From assembly GCA_022840285.1 (NCBI GenBank), contig JALHIE010000032.1:1-48718 (forward strand): a stretch of DNA of 48,718 bases, written 5' to 3'. The first letter of the stretch is position 1; every line of letters begins with the position of its first letter. The DNA is from Porphyromonadaceae bacterium. Lineage in GTDB: Bacteria; Bacteroidota; Bacteroidia; Bacteroidales; Dysgonomonadaceae. Shown piece after piece: positions 17,669 to 27,118 of the stretch. A program made the translations under genes and the position numbers. Under the pieces are notes generated by a model that worked only from the letters and a program-made list of their open reading frames with translations, ran no database searches and was not told where the DNA came from.

Positions 17669-18757
17669 TCAATTTTTTCCCTTATCCTCTCCATTTTCGA
17701 ACCAATTGATGAAATTTTCAGCGTCGGTTTTATTGTTTTCCCACCATTCCAGAGATTCAGGGAAATAAGAAACGCTTATATACCGGCAAAAGGTCTCGTA
17801 ATGATTGGAATTGAGGATGCTTTTGAAAAAGGGATAATGGAAAGTCCAGAAACTACCGCTTTTTAGAACTCTCGACTCTTTTTCAAGTGCAATGAGGATG
17901 GCTTTGTTTACTTCCGTAAAAACAAAATAAATGTCCGTGTCCCTTTTTGTCGCTTTCAGGGAATCCATTGACGTTTTTATAGCGCTGTAAATTATATTTC
18001 TGTTCAATCCGTCTTCGGTAGAAAGGGGAGGTATTTCTTGTTGAGCGCTATTGCTAGGCATATTTCGCAACAATTGCTGCTGAATAAATGAGCGCTCTAC
18101 CGGCTCTTCCGTCACCGGCTTCACGAGCATTGTCTGGAGCATCTCTTCAAAAGCATTCTTCGATCTTTTGCTATCGGGTTCCAACAACAAAAACAATTGA
18201 AAAGAATAGATACTTCTCACCCAAAGCCCTTTGTCCCTTTGTGCATAAGCGTTTAAAAGAAAAGCGCCGCTGTTGGTTTTATCCAACTCAATGGCACGAC
18301 TTACGTGTTCGAGAGTTTTATCGATATCTCCTTTTTTGTAGTAATTCAATGCCATGTTGAAATGCAGTAAATAAGAATCGCCGTTTTTTATCAAGCCTTC
18401 CTGCAAAAGCGCAATCGCGTTATCGATTTGTTTCATCTCGGCCATGGCCTCACTTTTAACAGCATAAGCTCCGACAGAAAGGTTTTTATCGTTTGAATTG
18501 ATGACACGTGTGCTGTATTTCGAAGCATTTTCATAATCTTTCAGTTCAAGATACGAAAGTGAAATTTCGTATAACGCCAGTGTCGATTTTGGATTTATTC
18601 TTAATGCCTGTTCAAACTTCTCGATGGCCATTTTGTATTCCGCCGAGTCATGCAGCGCAATTCCCTCATGAATAAGGGTTTGAACGTTGTTCCCTTGCCC
18701 ATGGGTGTATAATACTACGATGGAAACTAAAAAGAGTATGGCAAGAATTTTCTTCAT
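17669..18757 (-). CDS. Exported TPR protein
   Basis: 362 residues with a signal peptide (MKKILAILFLVSIVVLYTHGQ), so it acts in the periplasm or is attached there. Residues about 28-215 contain at least five tetratricopeptide repeats, for example AIEKFEQALRINPKSTLALY, YLELKDYENASKYSTRVI and YYKKGDIDKTLEHVSRAIEL. The C-terminal part (about 240-362) is not repetitive and ends acidic (ENGEDKGKN). It lies 39 bp upstream of the ECF sigma gene on the same strand and may feed signals into that module. No enzymatic motif is visible. Confidence 0.85.
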   Translation of the reverse strand: MKKILAILFLVSIVVLYTHGQGNNVQTLIHEGIALHDSAEYKMAIEKFEQALRINPKSTLALYEISLSYLELKDYENASKYSTRVINSNDKNLSVGAYAVKSEAMAEMKQIDNAIALLQEGLIKNGDSYLLHFNMALNYYKKGDIDKTLEHVSRAIELDKTNSGAFLLNAYAQRDKGLWVRSIYSFQLFLLLEPDSKRSKNAFEEMLQTMLVKPVTEEPVERSFIQQQLLRNMPSNSAQQEIPPLSTEDGLNRNIIYSAIKTSMDSLKATKRDTDIYFVFTEVNKAILIALEKESRVLKSGSFWTFHYPFFKSILNSNHYETFCRYISVSYFPESLEWWENNKTDAENFINWFENGEDKGKN

Positions 18758-19019
18758 AAATTACTTTTTGTGGGGTAAATGTAAGACAAAAAAAGAGATC
18801 TTTAAATTTTTCATTAAAAAAAGCGATTTATTCTAACAATCGTAAACAGTTCGTCCATTATTTAAATATTTTTTTAGAAGTCAATGTGTCGGATAATGTT
18901 GTATGTTTGTATCCGGAAATTCCTATGGAAATGAAACAGGCATTTTAATCGGTTCCGCTACAAGTAAATAATTGTGGCTTGTTTAATACAATATTTTGAA
19001 AATCAATAGTTTTAATCAT

Positions 19020-19856
19020 ATGAGATACGTTGAAGTAAATTTTATTTGCAATCCGGATTCCGAGACAATTACCGATGTGTTGGCAGCCCAACTTTCTGAT
19101 ATCGGGTTTGAGAGTTTTGTTAAATCAAACCAAGGGTTACAGGCTTATGTTCCCGAACCAACGTTTGTCGCAGAGGGAGTTGATACCTTACTGCAGAACT
19201 TCCCCTTAGATGCTGGGATAAGCTATTCGTTTAAAACGATTGAGGATGAAAATTGGAATGAAGAGTGGGAAAAACACTATTTTCAACCCATAGTGTTTGA
19301 AAACAAATGCATTATTCACAGTTCATTTCATCAACCCGGCGGGGATTACAACTATCGTATCCTTATTGATCCTAAAATGGCATTTGGAACGGGCCATCAT
19401 CAAACCACAGGGTTGATACTGAAAGAGATTTTATCGATGGACCTGCAACACAAATCAGTGCTGGATATGGGTTGCGGAACAGCTGTCCTTGCCATTCTGG
19501 CTTCAATGCGTGGCGCTGACCCCGTCGTTGCAATTGATATTGATGAATGGGCGTACCAAAATGCTCTGGAAAACGTTCATCTAAACAACATTAGCAATAT
19601 CAGCGTGATACACGGTGACTCGGGACTGTTAGGGGCCGATATGTTTGACGTGATCTTTGCTAACATTAACCGGAACATTCTGTTGCAGGACATTCCTGCC
19701 TACGCAAAAGTTTTAAATCCCGGTGGAAAGCTTGTCATGAGTGGATTTTACCGGGAAGATATCCCGATGATCCGTGAAAAAAGTGTGCAGAATGGGTTAG
19801 CATATCGGGATTTCTCTGAAAGGGAGAACTGGGTGGCTGTTGTATGTGAAAAATGA
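19020..19856 (+). CDS. prmA: Ribosomal protein L11 methyltransferase
   Basis: SAM-dependent methyltransferase that methylates ribosomal protein L11. I start it at the ATG at 19020 (MRYVEVNF), giving 278 residues; an in-frame TTG at 18996 adds only eight residues. The N-terminal substrate-binding domain covers about 1-90. The catalytic domain shows AFGTGHHQTT (121-130), the SAM motif VLDMGCGTAVLAI (147-159) and VVAIDIDEWA. The FANINRNIL motif is the family's post-IV signature. It lies ahead of a transporter gene that has its own promoter. Confidence 0.95.
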   Translation: MRYVEVNFICNPDSETITDVLAAQLSDIGFESFVKSNQGLQAYVPEPTFVAEGVDTLLQNFPLDAGISYSFKTIEDENWNEEWEKHYFQPIVFENKCIIHSSFHQPGGDYNYRILIDPKMAFGTGHHQTTGLILKEILSMDLQHKSVLDMGCGTAVLAILASMRGADPVVAIDIDEWAYQNALENVHLNNISNISVIHGDSGLLGADMFDVIFANINRNILLQDIPAYAKVLNPGGKLVMSGFYREDIPMIREKSVQNGLAYRDFSERENWVAVVCEK

Positions 19857-19876
19857 GCTTCCCTGCGAATTATCTT

Positions 19877-19907
19877 TTGTTTTACCTCCAAATAAGTTGT
19901 AACTTTG
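19877..19907 (+). promoter_or_regulatory. Bacteroidetes-type promoter of the YidE-like transporter gene
   Basis: TTG at 19877-19879 (within TTTTG), a 20-bp spacer and TAACTTTG at 19900-19907 match the -33/-7 consensus. Expected transcription start is near 19914, about 42 nt before the ATG at 19956. Confidence 0.75.
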
Positions 19908-19955
19908 CACCTTATTTCGTGTATTCACATTTTTGTTTAGGTTATTTTCTTTTTT

Positions 19956-21626
19956 ATGGAATGGATTAATGAATTGATCTTCGGATCGGGCGTCGCACAC
20001 GCTATTTTCGTGCTTGCGCTGGTAATTTCTTCCGGAATCTTGCTGGGGAAAATTAAAGTTTTCGGTGTTTCTCTCGGAATAACGTGGATCCTGTTTGTAG
20101 GTATATTTCTGGGTCATCTGGGTTTAGGGATTGATGAACACATTCTTCATTTCATAAAAGAATTCGGGCTCATCCTTTTTATCTATTCTATTGGAATGCA
20201 AGTAGGCCCCAGTTTTTTCTCCTCTTTTAAGCAGGGCGGGATTACCTTGAATTTATTGGCTTCATCGGTGGTGTTTCTAGGTGTGATTACCACTTACGCA
20301 ATACATGTTGTGACCGGATTGCCCATCTCTACCATGGTAGGAATACTATCTGGAGCGGTAACCAATACGCCGGGACTGGGTGCGGCGCAACAAACTTACT
20401 TCGATGTAACAGGTTCCCAGGATCCGTCTATAGCCATGGGATATGCAGTAGCCTATCCCCTTGGGGTTGTGGGTATTATTCTTAGTCTTATACTCTTTAA
20501 GTCGCTGTTTAGGATCAATTTTACCCGGGAAAATGAAGCAATCAGTAGAACAAATGCTTCCAAAATGACCGAAGCACAAATGTTTTCGCTTCAGGTACGC
20601 AATCCGGCCGTTTTTGGCAAAACCATCCACGAGATAAAAAACCTTATGGATAAGGAATTTGTCATTTCCAGAGTCCTGCACAACGATTCAGGAACATTAA
20701 CGGTGCCTCTGCCGCACACCGTATTGAATGAGAACGATAAAATACTGGTGGTTACAAACCTGCAAAATATCGAACTTATTGAAGCGTTGATCGGTCAAAA
20801 AATTGATATGGATAGAAACGAGTGGAACAAGCTTGACAGTCAATTGATTTCGCGAAGAATAAATGTAACCAAGGCGGGAATTAATGGAAAATCTATCGGA
20901 CAATTGCGGTTAAGAAATTTGTACGGAGTAAATATTACCCGGGTTAACCGCGCCGGCGTTGATCTGGTTGCTGATCCGAGACTGCAGTTGCAACTGGGTG
21001 ATCGGGTAACCGTTGTGGGTTCCGAAGCATCCATCGCTAATGTTGAAAAATTCCTTGGAAACTCGTTGAAAAGACTGCGTGAACCCAACCTTATATCTAT
21101 TTTTATCGGGATCGCCCTGGGAGTTTTAATCGGAAGCATCCCTTTTATGTTTCCCGGGATCCCGCAACCCGTAAAACTAGGACTGGCGGGCGGCCCGCTT
21201 ATTGTTGCTATTCTTATCAGTAAATTCGGGCCCAAATATGGATTGGTAACCTACACGACGATGAGCGCAAACCTGATGCTTCGGGAAATAGGTATAGCCT
21301 TATTCCTTGCATGCGTAGGATTAAGCGCAGGGGAAGGTTTTGTCGAAACCGTGGTAAATGGCGGATACAAATGGATCGCATACGGAGCTATTATTACGGT
21401 TGTTCCGCTTTTAATTGTGGGTACTGTCGGAAGAAAAGTTTATAAAATCAATTATTTTACGCTGATGGGATTGATTGCGGGAAGCATGACCGATCCCCCG
21501 GCTCTTTCATACGCCAATGCGACGGCAGGAAATGATTTCCCGGCTGTAAGCTATGCGACTGTTTATCCGCTTACTATGTTCCTGCGGGTTATAACGGCAC
21601 AATTGATGATTCTGCTGTTTCTATAA
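19956..21626 (+). CDS. Putative transporter, YidE/YbjL (AspT-like) duplication family
   Basis: An integral membrane protein of 556 residues. Two hydrophobic halves (about 5-185 and 375-556) flank two cytosolic RCK_C domains (about 205-285 and 295-370; MTEAQMFSLQVRNPAVFGKT and NVTKAGINGKSIGQLRLRN). Each half carries the family's repeated motif: GAVTNTPGLGAAQQTY in the first and GSMTDPPALSYANATAGNDF in the second. Relatives include the aspartate:alanine antiporter AspT, but most YidE/YbjL-type members have no proven substrate. RCK domains usually bind nucleotides or ions and gate transport. Confidence 0.9.
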   Translation: MEWINELIFGSGVAHAIFVLALVISSGILLGKIKVFGVSLGITWILFVGIFLGHLGLGIDEHILHFIKEFGLILFIYSIGMQVGPSFFSSFKQGGITLNLLASSVVFLGVITTYAIHVVTGLPISTMVGILSGAVTNTPGLGAAQQTYFDVTGSQDPSIAMGYAVAYPLGVVGIILSLILFKSLFRINFTRENEAISRTNASKMTEAQMFSLQVRNPAVFGKTIHEIKNLMDKEFVISRVLHNDSGTLTVPLPHTVLNENDKILVVTNLQNIELIEALIGQKIDMDRNEWNKLDSQLISRRINVTKAGINGKSIGQLRLRNLYGVNITRVNRAGVDLVADPRLQLQLGDRVTVVGSEASIANVEKFLGNSLKRLREPNLISIFIGIALGVLIGSIPFMFPGIPQPVKLGLAGGPLIVAILISKFGPKYGLVTYTTMSANLMLREIGIALFLACVGLSAGEGFVETVVNGGYKWIAYGAIITVVPLLIVGTVGRKVYKINYFTLMGLIAGSMTDPPALSYANATAGNDFPAVSYATVYPLTMFLRVITAQLMILLFL

Positions 21627-21817
21627 ACTCCGTCTGATCGATTTCCAGGACAGGAACAAGCAGGCTCTTCAGTTAAGTGTTATGTCTGCAATCGTTTGCA
21701 CGTGATAATGTTTGAAAAGAACTTATTTTGGTTATCTATCCGTTTGAAATAGTTGTAGTTTTGTTTTCAATCGGCTGGGACGATAAGGTCGGCTGCGTTT
21801 AAAGAAAATAAGTTAGA

Positions 21818-24484
21818 ATGAGCCTTATAAAATTCCAAATAAGTTACCACACAAATTTTGGTCAAGAAATCTATGTTTGTGGTTCTATTCCCGGGTTGGG
21901 CAACCTTGATGAGGCAGACGCATTAAAATTAACCTGCGAAGGAGAGGTATGGTCTGCCAAAACAGAGAGCAAAACAACCGGACAAATCGAATATTATTAT
22001 TTCCTGAAAGAGCAGGGTAAAACCATTCGAAAAGAGTGGGGAGAGCACCGCAGATTACACGTTGAGAAATCGAAGATGTTTTTTGTTCAGGATTTGTGGA
22101 AAAATAAACCCTATCACGGTTACCTGTATTCATCGGCTTTCACTGAAAGTATCTTTTTTCACGAAAAAGCCAATTCAACTTTATCCTATTTTCCCAACAG
22201 CATTTTATTGAATGTGATATGCCCTTTTGTGAGAAAGGGACAGAAGTTGGTTGTTTCCGGTGAAATTGATCAATTGGGAAACTGGGATTTGAATAAAGCC
22301 AAACCACTTGATTATGTCGGGAACGGAGAATGGCAAATACTCCTGAATGCTAAAAGCCTTCCCGATGCGTTTAACTATAAGTTCGTTATCGTAGATGAAA
22401 ATAGCCTCCAGCCCATACATTGGGAAGATGGGGGAAACAGGATTTTGTCAACGCAAAAAGCAAAAAACAAAAACAGTGTGTGGGTTGAAATGGGGTTGCA
22501 ATTTCATTACAACTACTTTTCGTTTAAAGGTACGGGAACGGCTATTCCTGTATTCTCGCTTCGAAGTGAAAGTAGCTTCGGAATAGGGGATTTTCTTGAT
22601 CTGAAAAAAATGATCGACTGGGCCGCGCTGACCCATCAGCAACTTATCCAGATGCTGCCCATTAACGATACTACCACTACCCAAACGTGGAGAGACTCTT
22701 ATCCTTACAGCGCGATTTCGTGTTATGCGTTGCATCCCATCTATTTGGGACTTTCAGCGTTTCCGCTAAAGAATCAGTCGATGATGAATGCTTTCCTGAA
22801 AGAGGCCCGGAAGTTGAATAAACTGGCTGATCTTGATTATGAAAAAGTGTTGAGTTTGAAGAAAAGATATACAGAACACCTTTTTGAACAGGAAAAGGAT
22901 GAGATTTTATCATCGGTACCGTTTCAGGTGTTTTATGAAAAAAACCGGTTCTGGCTTTTTTCATATGCGGCATATTGCTATTTGAGGGATAAGCTGGGCA
23001 CGGCGCGGTTTACCGATTGGGGGGAGTTTGCCGTTTATAACGAACAAAAGTTGCAACAACTCATCGAGGATGACCCCGAAGCAAAAAAAGTGACCGATTT
23101 TTATGCTTTTACACAATATCTGCTGGACAAGCAGTTGGGTGAAGTTCAGGAGTACGCTCACGGGAAAGGGGTTGCTTTAAAGGGAGACATTCCTATTGGA
23201 ATCAATCGCGATAGCATTGATGCCTGGACAACGGGCTATCTTTTCAATATGGATACGCAAACCGGTGCGCCTCCCGATGATTTTTCCTTTTTCGGGCAAA
23301 ATTGGGGATTCCCTACTTACAACTGGTGCGCGATGGAACAGGAAAGTTATGCGTGGTGGAAGAACCGGTTCTGTAAAATGGCAGATTATTTTGATGCTTA
23401 CCGCATCGACCATATTTTGGGTTTTTTCCGCATTTGGGAGATTCCCATGCATTCTGTCCAGGGGTTATTGGGGTATTTTAGTCCGGCATTGCCTTATTGG
23501 CCCGAAGAGTTGAATCTGGCAGGCATTCCTTTCGATGAAGAACGGATGACAAAGCCATTTATACACGAAACATTTTTGCCTGAAATATTTGGTGAATATA
23601 CTCCCGAAGTGACGGCAGAATACCTCGAGGTTTCCGGATGGCAGCGTTTCAACCTGAAAAAAGAATACGATACGCAACGAAAAATCCAACACTCTTTTTC
23701 GGATAAAACAGACGAGAAAAGCCTAAGAATCCGCGATGGATTGTATGCCTTGTGCAACGAAGTGTTGTTTGTAAGAGACCGGATGAATCACAACCTGTTC
23801 CACCCACGTATTACGGCACAACATAGTTATTCTTATAAGTATCTCGACGATACTGTGAAGAGTGCGTTCGACCGGCTTTACGATGATTTTTATTACCGGC
23901 GCCACAACTACTTCTGGCGCGAGCAGGCCATGAAAAAACTGCCGCAGCTCATTTCTTCGACCCCTATGCTGGTTTGTGGAGAAGACTTGGGGATGGTACC
24001 CGATAGCGTACATTCGGTGATGAACGAACTCCAAATACTCAGCCTCGAAATTCAGCGGATGCCGAAAGATTCGAACGTGCCTTTTTCCGATCTTGATTCA
24101 TTGCCTTATCTTTCGGTGGCTACAACATCAACTCACGATATGTCGCCAATAAGGTTGTGGTGGAAGGAAAACAGGGAGATCACCCAAAAATATTACAACG
24201 AGGTGCTCAAGCGGGACGGAGAGGTTCCGGACGAGTGCTCTCCCGAATTGTGCCGACAGATTGTTCAGCAACACCTGAATTCGTCGGCCATGTGGGTGAT
24301 TTTACCCTGGCAGGACTGGATGTCGCTTTCCGGAGAACTTTCGCGGAAGAACGCCGATGAAGAACGCATAAATGTACCGGCTAATCCCGAGCATTACTGG
24401 CGCTACAGGATGCACATTACCTTGGATGAGTTGTTGAAGAAAAGTGAATTTAACGCCGCAATAAAATCGATGGCGAAAAGATAA
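21818..24484 (+). CDS. malQ: 4-alpha-glucanotransferase (GH77) with two CBM20 domains
   Basis: Transfers alpha-1,4-glucan segments between maltodextrins. The 888 residues have two N-terminal starch-binding CBM20-like domains (about 1-110 and 125-235; SIPGLGNLDEADALKL and SGEIDQLGNWDLNKAKPL) before a GH77 barrel that starts near 245 (FSLRSESSFGIGDF). Expected active-site residues are present: D531 in YRIDHILGF, E722 in CGEDLG and D774 in TSTHDMS. The layout is that of the Bacteroidetes type, not the short E. coli MalQ. A TAGTTTTG box at 21756-21763 may be its -7 element but lacks a good -33. It probably works with the glycogen genes at 41-46 kb. Confidence 0.95.
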   Translation: MSLIKFQISYHTNFGQEIYVCGSIPGLGNLDEADALKLTCEGEVWSAKTESKTTGQIEYYYFLKEQGKTIRKEWGEHRRLHVEKSKMFFVQDLWKNKPYHGYLYSSAFTESIFFHEKANSTLSYFPNSILLNVICPFVRKGQKLVVSGEIDQLGNWDLNKAKPLDYVGNGEWQILLNAKSLPDAFNYKFVIVDENSLQPIHWEDGGNRILSTQKAKNKNSVWVEMGLQFHYNYFSFKGTGTAIPVFSLRSESSFGIGDFLDLKKMIDWAALTHQQLIQMLPINDTTTTQTWRDSYPYSAISCYALHPIYLGLSAFPLKNQSMMNAFLKEARKLNKLADLDYEKVLSLKKRYTEHLFEQEKDEILSSVPFQVFYEKNRFWLFSYAAYCYLRDKLGTARFTDWGEFAVYNEQKLQQLIEDDPEAKKVTDFYAFTQYLLDKQLGEVQEYAHGKGVALKGDIPIGINRDSIDAWTTGYLFNMDTQTGAPPDDFSFFGQNWGFPTYNWCAMEQESYAWWKNRFCKMADYFDAYRIDHILGFFRIWEIPMHSVQGLLGYFSPALPYWPEELNLAGIPFDEERMTKPFIHETFLPEIFGEYTPEVTAEYLEVSGWQRFNLKKEYDTQRKIQHSFSDKTDEKSLRIRDGLYALCNEVLFVRDRMNHNLFHPRITAQHSYSYKYLDDTVKSAFDRLYDDFYYRRHNYFWREQAMKKLPQLISSTPMLVCGEDLGMVPDSVHSVMNELQILSLEIQRMPKDSNVPFSDLDSLPYLSVATTSTHDMSPIRLWWKENREITQKYYNEVLKRDGEVPDECSPELCRQIVQQHLNSSAMWVILPWQDWMSLSGELSRKNADEERINVPANPEHYWRYRMHITLDELLKKSEFNAAIKSMAKR

Positions 24485-24562
24485 AATATTGCGGGATTAA
24501 TGGTGTAAAACCCATAATTATAGTACCTTTGCACCATCAATCACCTAATTTTACCGGTAAAG

Positions 24563-25033
24563 ATGAAAATAAACCCTGTTGTTGTTTTTCTTTTTTTTAT
24601 TTTCTTGTTTGTAAACTGTTCCGGTAATGGTAAAGATAATCGTGAACAGGAAAGTAAAGACGCTGCATCTGCTCAGGAAAGTCGGAAGCAAACAAGACAC
24701 GAGGATTTTTATCAATTTCTGGATAAATTCAATACAAAAAGAATTTTTCAACTGGAAAGAATTATTTTTCCCATAATGGTTTCGGCTCCCGATGCCAATC
24801 GGATAGCGTTAGCGCCTACCGAGGAGAAGATTGAAAAAAAGGATTGGGAACTGCTCGATTTAAGTTACGACAGTACCTATACCACCCGCGATTTTGACAA
24901 ATACACGCAGACGATAAATTTCAGAAAAGATACCGCTCACGTTGCTCTTCGTGGAGTAGATAACGGTATATACGCCGACTATTATTTCAAGTTGATCGAC
25001 GGAGAGTGGTTTTTGGTTACCCTGGTGGAGTAA
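24563..25033 (+). CDS. DUF4348-like lipoprotein
   Basis: A 156-residue lipoprotein with a signal peptide ending in a lipobox (FVNC19), then a charged linker and a small alpha/beta domain with DFYQFLDKFN, IIFPIM and a C-terminal strand pair YYFKLIDGEWFLVTLVE. The layout is that of DUF4348 proteins known only from Bacteroidetes; function is not known. A TACCTTTG box at 24524-24531 is a probable -7 element, with a weak -33. It converges on cdd with a 15-bp gap. Confidence 0.75.
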   Translation: MKINPVVVFLFFIFLFVNCSGNGKDNREQESKDAASAQESRKQTRHEDFYQFLDKFNTKRIFQLERIIFPIMVSAPDANRIALAPTEEKIEKKDWELLDLSYDSTYTTRDFDKYTQTINFRKDTAHVALRGVDNGIYADYYFKLIDGEWFLVTLVE

Positions 25034-25048
25034 ATTGTAAGCCCGAAA

Positions 25049-25528
25049 TTATTTCAACATCTCATCCCCAAAACTCAGCGGAAGTAAACTCTTTATACTG
25101 TTTACCACATAAATCCTTTCGTCACTGTACATCAATATTTTCATGGGCGATTCGTAGCGGGTTTCCACTTCCAGCAGCACCTGGCGGCAGGCGCCGCATG
25201 GAGTTATAACATCGTCGGTGAATTTTCCGTTGTGGTATGCGGCAACTGCTATGGCAACGACCCTCTGATCGGGATAATTGGCATTAGCGAAGAAAACAGC
25301 CGTTCGTTCGGCGCAAGTTCCCGACGGATATGCCGCGTTTTCCTGATTGTTGCCCGTTATGGTTTTTCCGTTTTCAAGCAGGAGTGCCGCACCGACCTTG
25401 AAATTGGAATAACGTGCATATGCATTTTTTGTAGCTTGTTTTGCCGCTTCGATCAGTTTTTTTTCCGTTTCGGTACATTCTTCTAAAAGATAAACGCTTA
25501 TCTTTGTAGTTAAATTTATTTCTTTCAT
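25049..25528 (-). CDS. cdd: Cytidine deaminase
   Basis: Zinc enzyme that converts cytidine and deoxycytidine to uridine and deoxyuridine in pyrimidine salvage. I start it at the ATG at 25528 (MKEINLTTKI), giving 159 residues; the open frame runs on to 25735 but that part is low quality and overlaps the divergent gene. Zinc ligands and catalytic acid are seen: C72-A-E74 in SGTCAERTAVFF and C111-G-A-C114 in TPCGACRQ. The substrate loop NQENAAYPSG is present. A -7-like box for this gene (TATATTTG on the minus strand, 25578-25585) falls inside the coding start of the divergent glucosaminidase. Confidence 0.95.
   Translation of the reverse strand: MKEINLTTKISVYLLEECTETEKKLIEAAKQATKNAYARYSNFKVGAALLLENGKTITGNNQENAAYPSGTCAERTAVFFANANYPDQRVVAIAVAAYHNGKFTDDVITPCGACRQVLLEVETRYESPMKILMYSDERIYVVNSIKSLLPLSFGDEMLK
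25499..25506 (+). promoter_or_regulatory. Possible -7 box of the glucosaminidase gene, inside cdd
   Basis: TATCTTTG fits TAnnTTTG and would start transcription near 25513, about 50 nt before the ATG at 25564 and antisense to the first cdd codons. There is no good TTG about 20 bp upstream, so the call is tentative. Confidence 0.4.
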
Positions 25529-25563
25529 TCTGTTTGATTGAAATATGAAATTCTTTTTCTTGG

Positions 25564-26508
25564 ATGAGTTTTCATTACAAATATAGATATATTTCGGTTC
25601 TTTCTCTCTTTTTGATTTGTTTATTTGCCCCCGGTTGGGTTTGGGGACAAAGCCGGTTAAGGGTTTACGAAGAATATATCGATAATTACTCCGATATTGC
25701 CGTGCGTCACATGAACGATTACAACATACCGGCATCCATCACACTGGCACAGGGACTGCTGGAGTCGGGAGCGGGCATGAGCGACCTGGCAAGGCGGTCG
25801 AACAATCATTTTGGCATAAAATGTCACCGGGGTTGGCGCGGAGAGTCTGTGTACGCTGCAGACGATACGCCCAACGACTGTTTTAGAAAATACCGTGAAG
25901 TGGAAGATTCTTACGAAGACCATGCGCAATTTCTTACTGCCGGAGGCCGTTACCGGGAACTTTTCGAATTATCGGCCACCGATTACAAAGGATGGGCGAG
26001 AGGATTGCAAAAAACGGGATACGCTACTGACAGGGCTTATGCCAACAAACTTATCAAGCTGATCGAAGACTACGAATTATACCGGTACGACAACAAGAAT
26101 TATCGTAAAGGAATCACCCGGAAACAACGTGAAGAGAACATAGAGCAGGAAGTGGCACGTGCCAACTGGACGCATCAGCCTTATAAAACATACGGATTGA
26201 TTTATGTTATAGCGGTGAACGGCGATACTTTTGCAGGGATTGCCCGCGAATTCGGATTCAAGGAGCACGATTTGCTCAAATTCAATGAAGTACCCGAAAG
26301 TTTTCCGTTGAGTGAGGGCGATATCGTTTATTTTCAAAAAAAGAAACCGAGGGCCGATAAACCCTATTTTGAACATACGGTGCAAATAGGAGAGTCGATG
26401 TACAGCATTTCACAGAAATACGGCATCCAGTTACGAAATTTATACCGGCTGAACAAAAAGAGTTACGAATATATCCCCGAAGAAGGGGATGTGCTCAGGC
26501 TCAGGTAG
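25564..26508 (+). CDS. Exported N-acetylglucosaminidase with two LysM domains
   Basis: A peptidoglycan hydrolase of 314 residues with a signal peptide ending near WVWGQ (29). The glucosaminidase domain (about 33-180) shows PASITLAQGLLESGAGMSDL with probable catalytic E67, and NNHFGIKCHRGWRGESV. Two LysM peptidoglycan-binding domains follow (about 214-260, VNGDTFAGIAREFGFKEHDL; about 270-314, VQIGESMYSISQKYGIQLRN). The enzyme would cut glycan strands during wall turnover. It is divergent from cdd with only 35 bp between the start codons. Confidence 0.93.
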   Translation: MSFHYKYRYISVLSLFLICLFAPGWVWGQSRLRVYEEYIDNYSDIAVRHMNDYNIPASITLAQGLLESGAGMSDLARRSNNHFGIKCHRGWRGESVYAADDTPNDCFRKYREVEDSYEDHAQFLTAGGRYRELFELSATDYKGWARGLQKTGYATDRAYANKLIKLIEDYELYRYDNKNYRKGITRKQREENIEQEVARANWTHQPYKTYGLIYVIAVNGDTFAGIAREFGFKEHDLLKFNEVPESFPLSEGDIVYFQKKKPRADKPYFEHTVQIGESMYSISQKYGIQLRNLYRLNKKSYEYIPEEGDVLRLR

Positions 26509-26569
26509 CGGAAAATTCGACGTGAAAAATCTTGGTTCTATAAATATAAACAACAGATAAAATCTAAAA

Positions 26570-27115
26570 ATGAATAAAAATATGATATACAACACTCAGA
26601 AGAAAAAACTGGTTATGCCTGAATACGGGAGAAACATACAGAACATGGTGGATCATTGCGTAATGCTTAAGGAGAAAGACGAACGGAGGAAATGCGCTTA
26701 CGCAGTCGTCGATATTATGGGAAGCATGTTCCCGCATTTGCGTGATGTGAATGACTTTAAGCATATTCTGTGGGATCACCTGGCCATAATGTCCGACTTT
26801 AAGCTCGATATCGACTATCCGTATGAAGTGGTGACAAAAGAGGACTTGAACACAGCACCTGACAAATTAAATTACAGCCGCCCTACAATGAAATTCAGGC
26901 ATTACGGGAAATTATTGGAAAAGATGATTACCCAGATGAAAAAATCATATTCCCAATGGAATAAAGAGGTTGACGATGAGAAAATAATTGCTGACCTGCT
27001 TGAGCTTTCGGGTGGAAAAATTCAGCTGGACAATGAAAGTTACTCCATTGCAGATGTTAAAAGCACGGCTTCCAAGCGCAGGTTGAAAACAATTAAGTCG
27101 CAGCGGCGTAAGTAA
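26570..27115 (+). CDS. DUF4290 protein
   Basis: 181 residues, conserved in Bacteroidetes, with no known function. The N-terminal motif KLVMPEYGRNIQNMVDHCV is the family hallmark. The protein is probably cytoplasmic, mostly helical and strongly basic at the C-terminus (KRRLKTIKSQRRK), which could bind nucleic acid. Starts at 26570 or at the ATG at 26582 (MIYNTQKKKL) are both possible; the second fits family members better. It ends 3 bp before rimM, so the two are co-transcribed, which hints at a link with ribosome assembly. Confidence 0.85.
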   Translation: MNKNMIYNTQKKKLVMPEYGRNIQNMVDHCVMLKEKDERRKCAYAVVDIMGSMFPHLRDVNDFKHILWDHLAIMSDFKLDIDYPYEVVTKEDLNTAPDKLNYSRPTMKFRHYGKLLEKMITQMKKSYSQWNKEVDDEKIIADLLELSGGKIQLDNESYSIADVKSTASKRRLKTIKSQRRK

Positions 27116-27118
27116 CGA

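Noticed and set aside
25529..25735. 69-residue N-terminal extension of cytidine deaminase
   Set aside because: It overlaps the divergent gene, is low complexity, and the family starts at the ATG at 25528.
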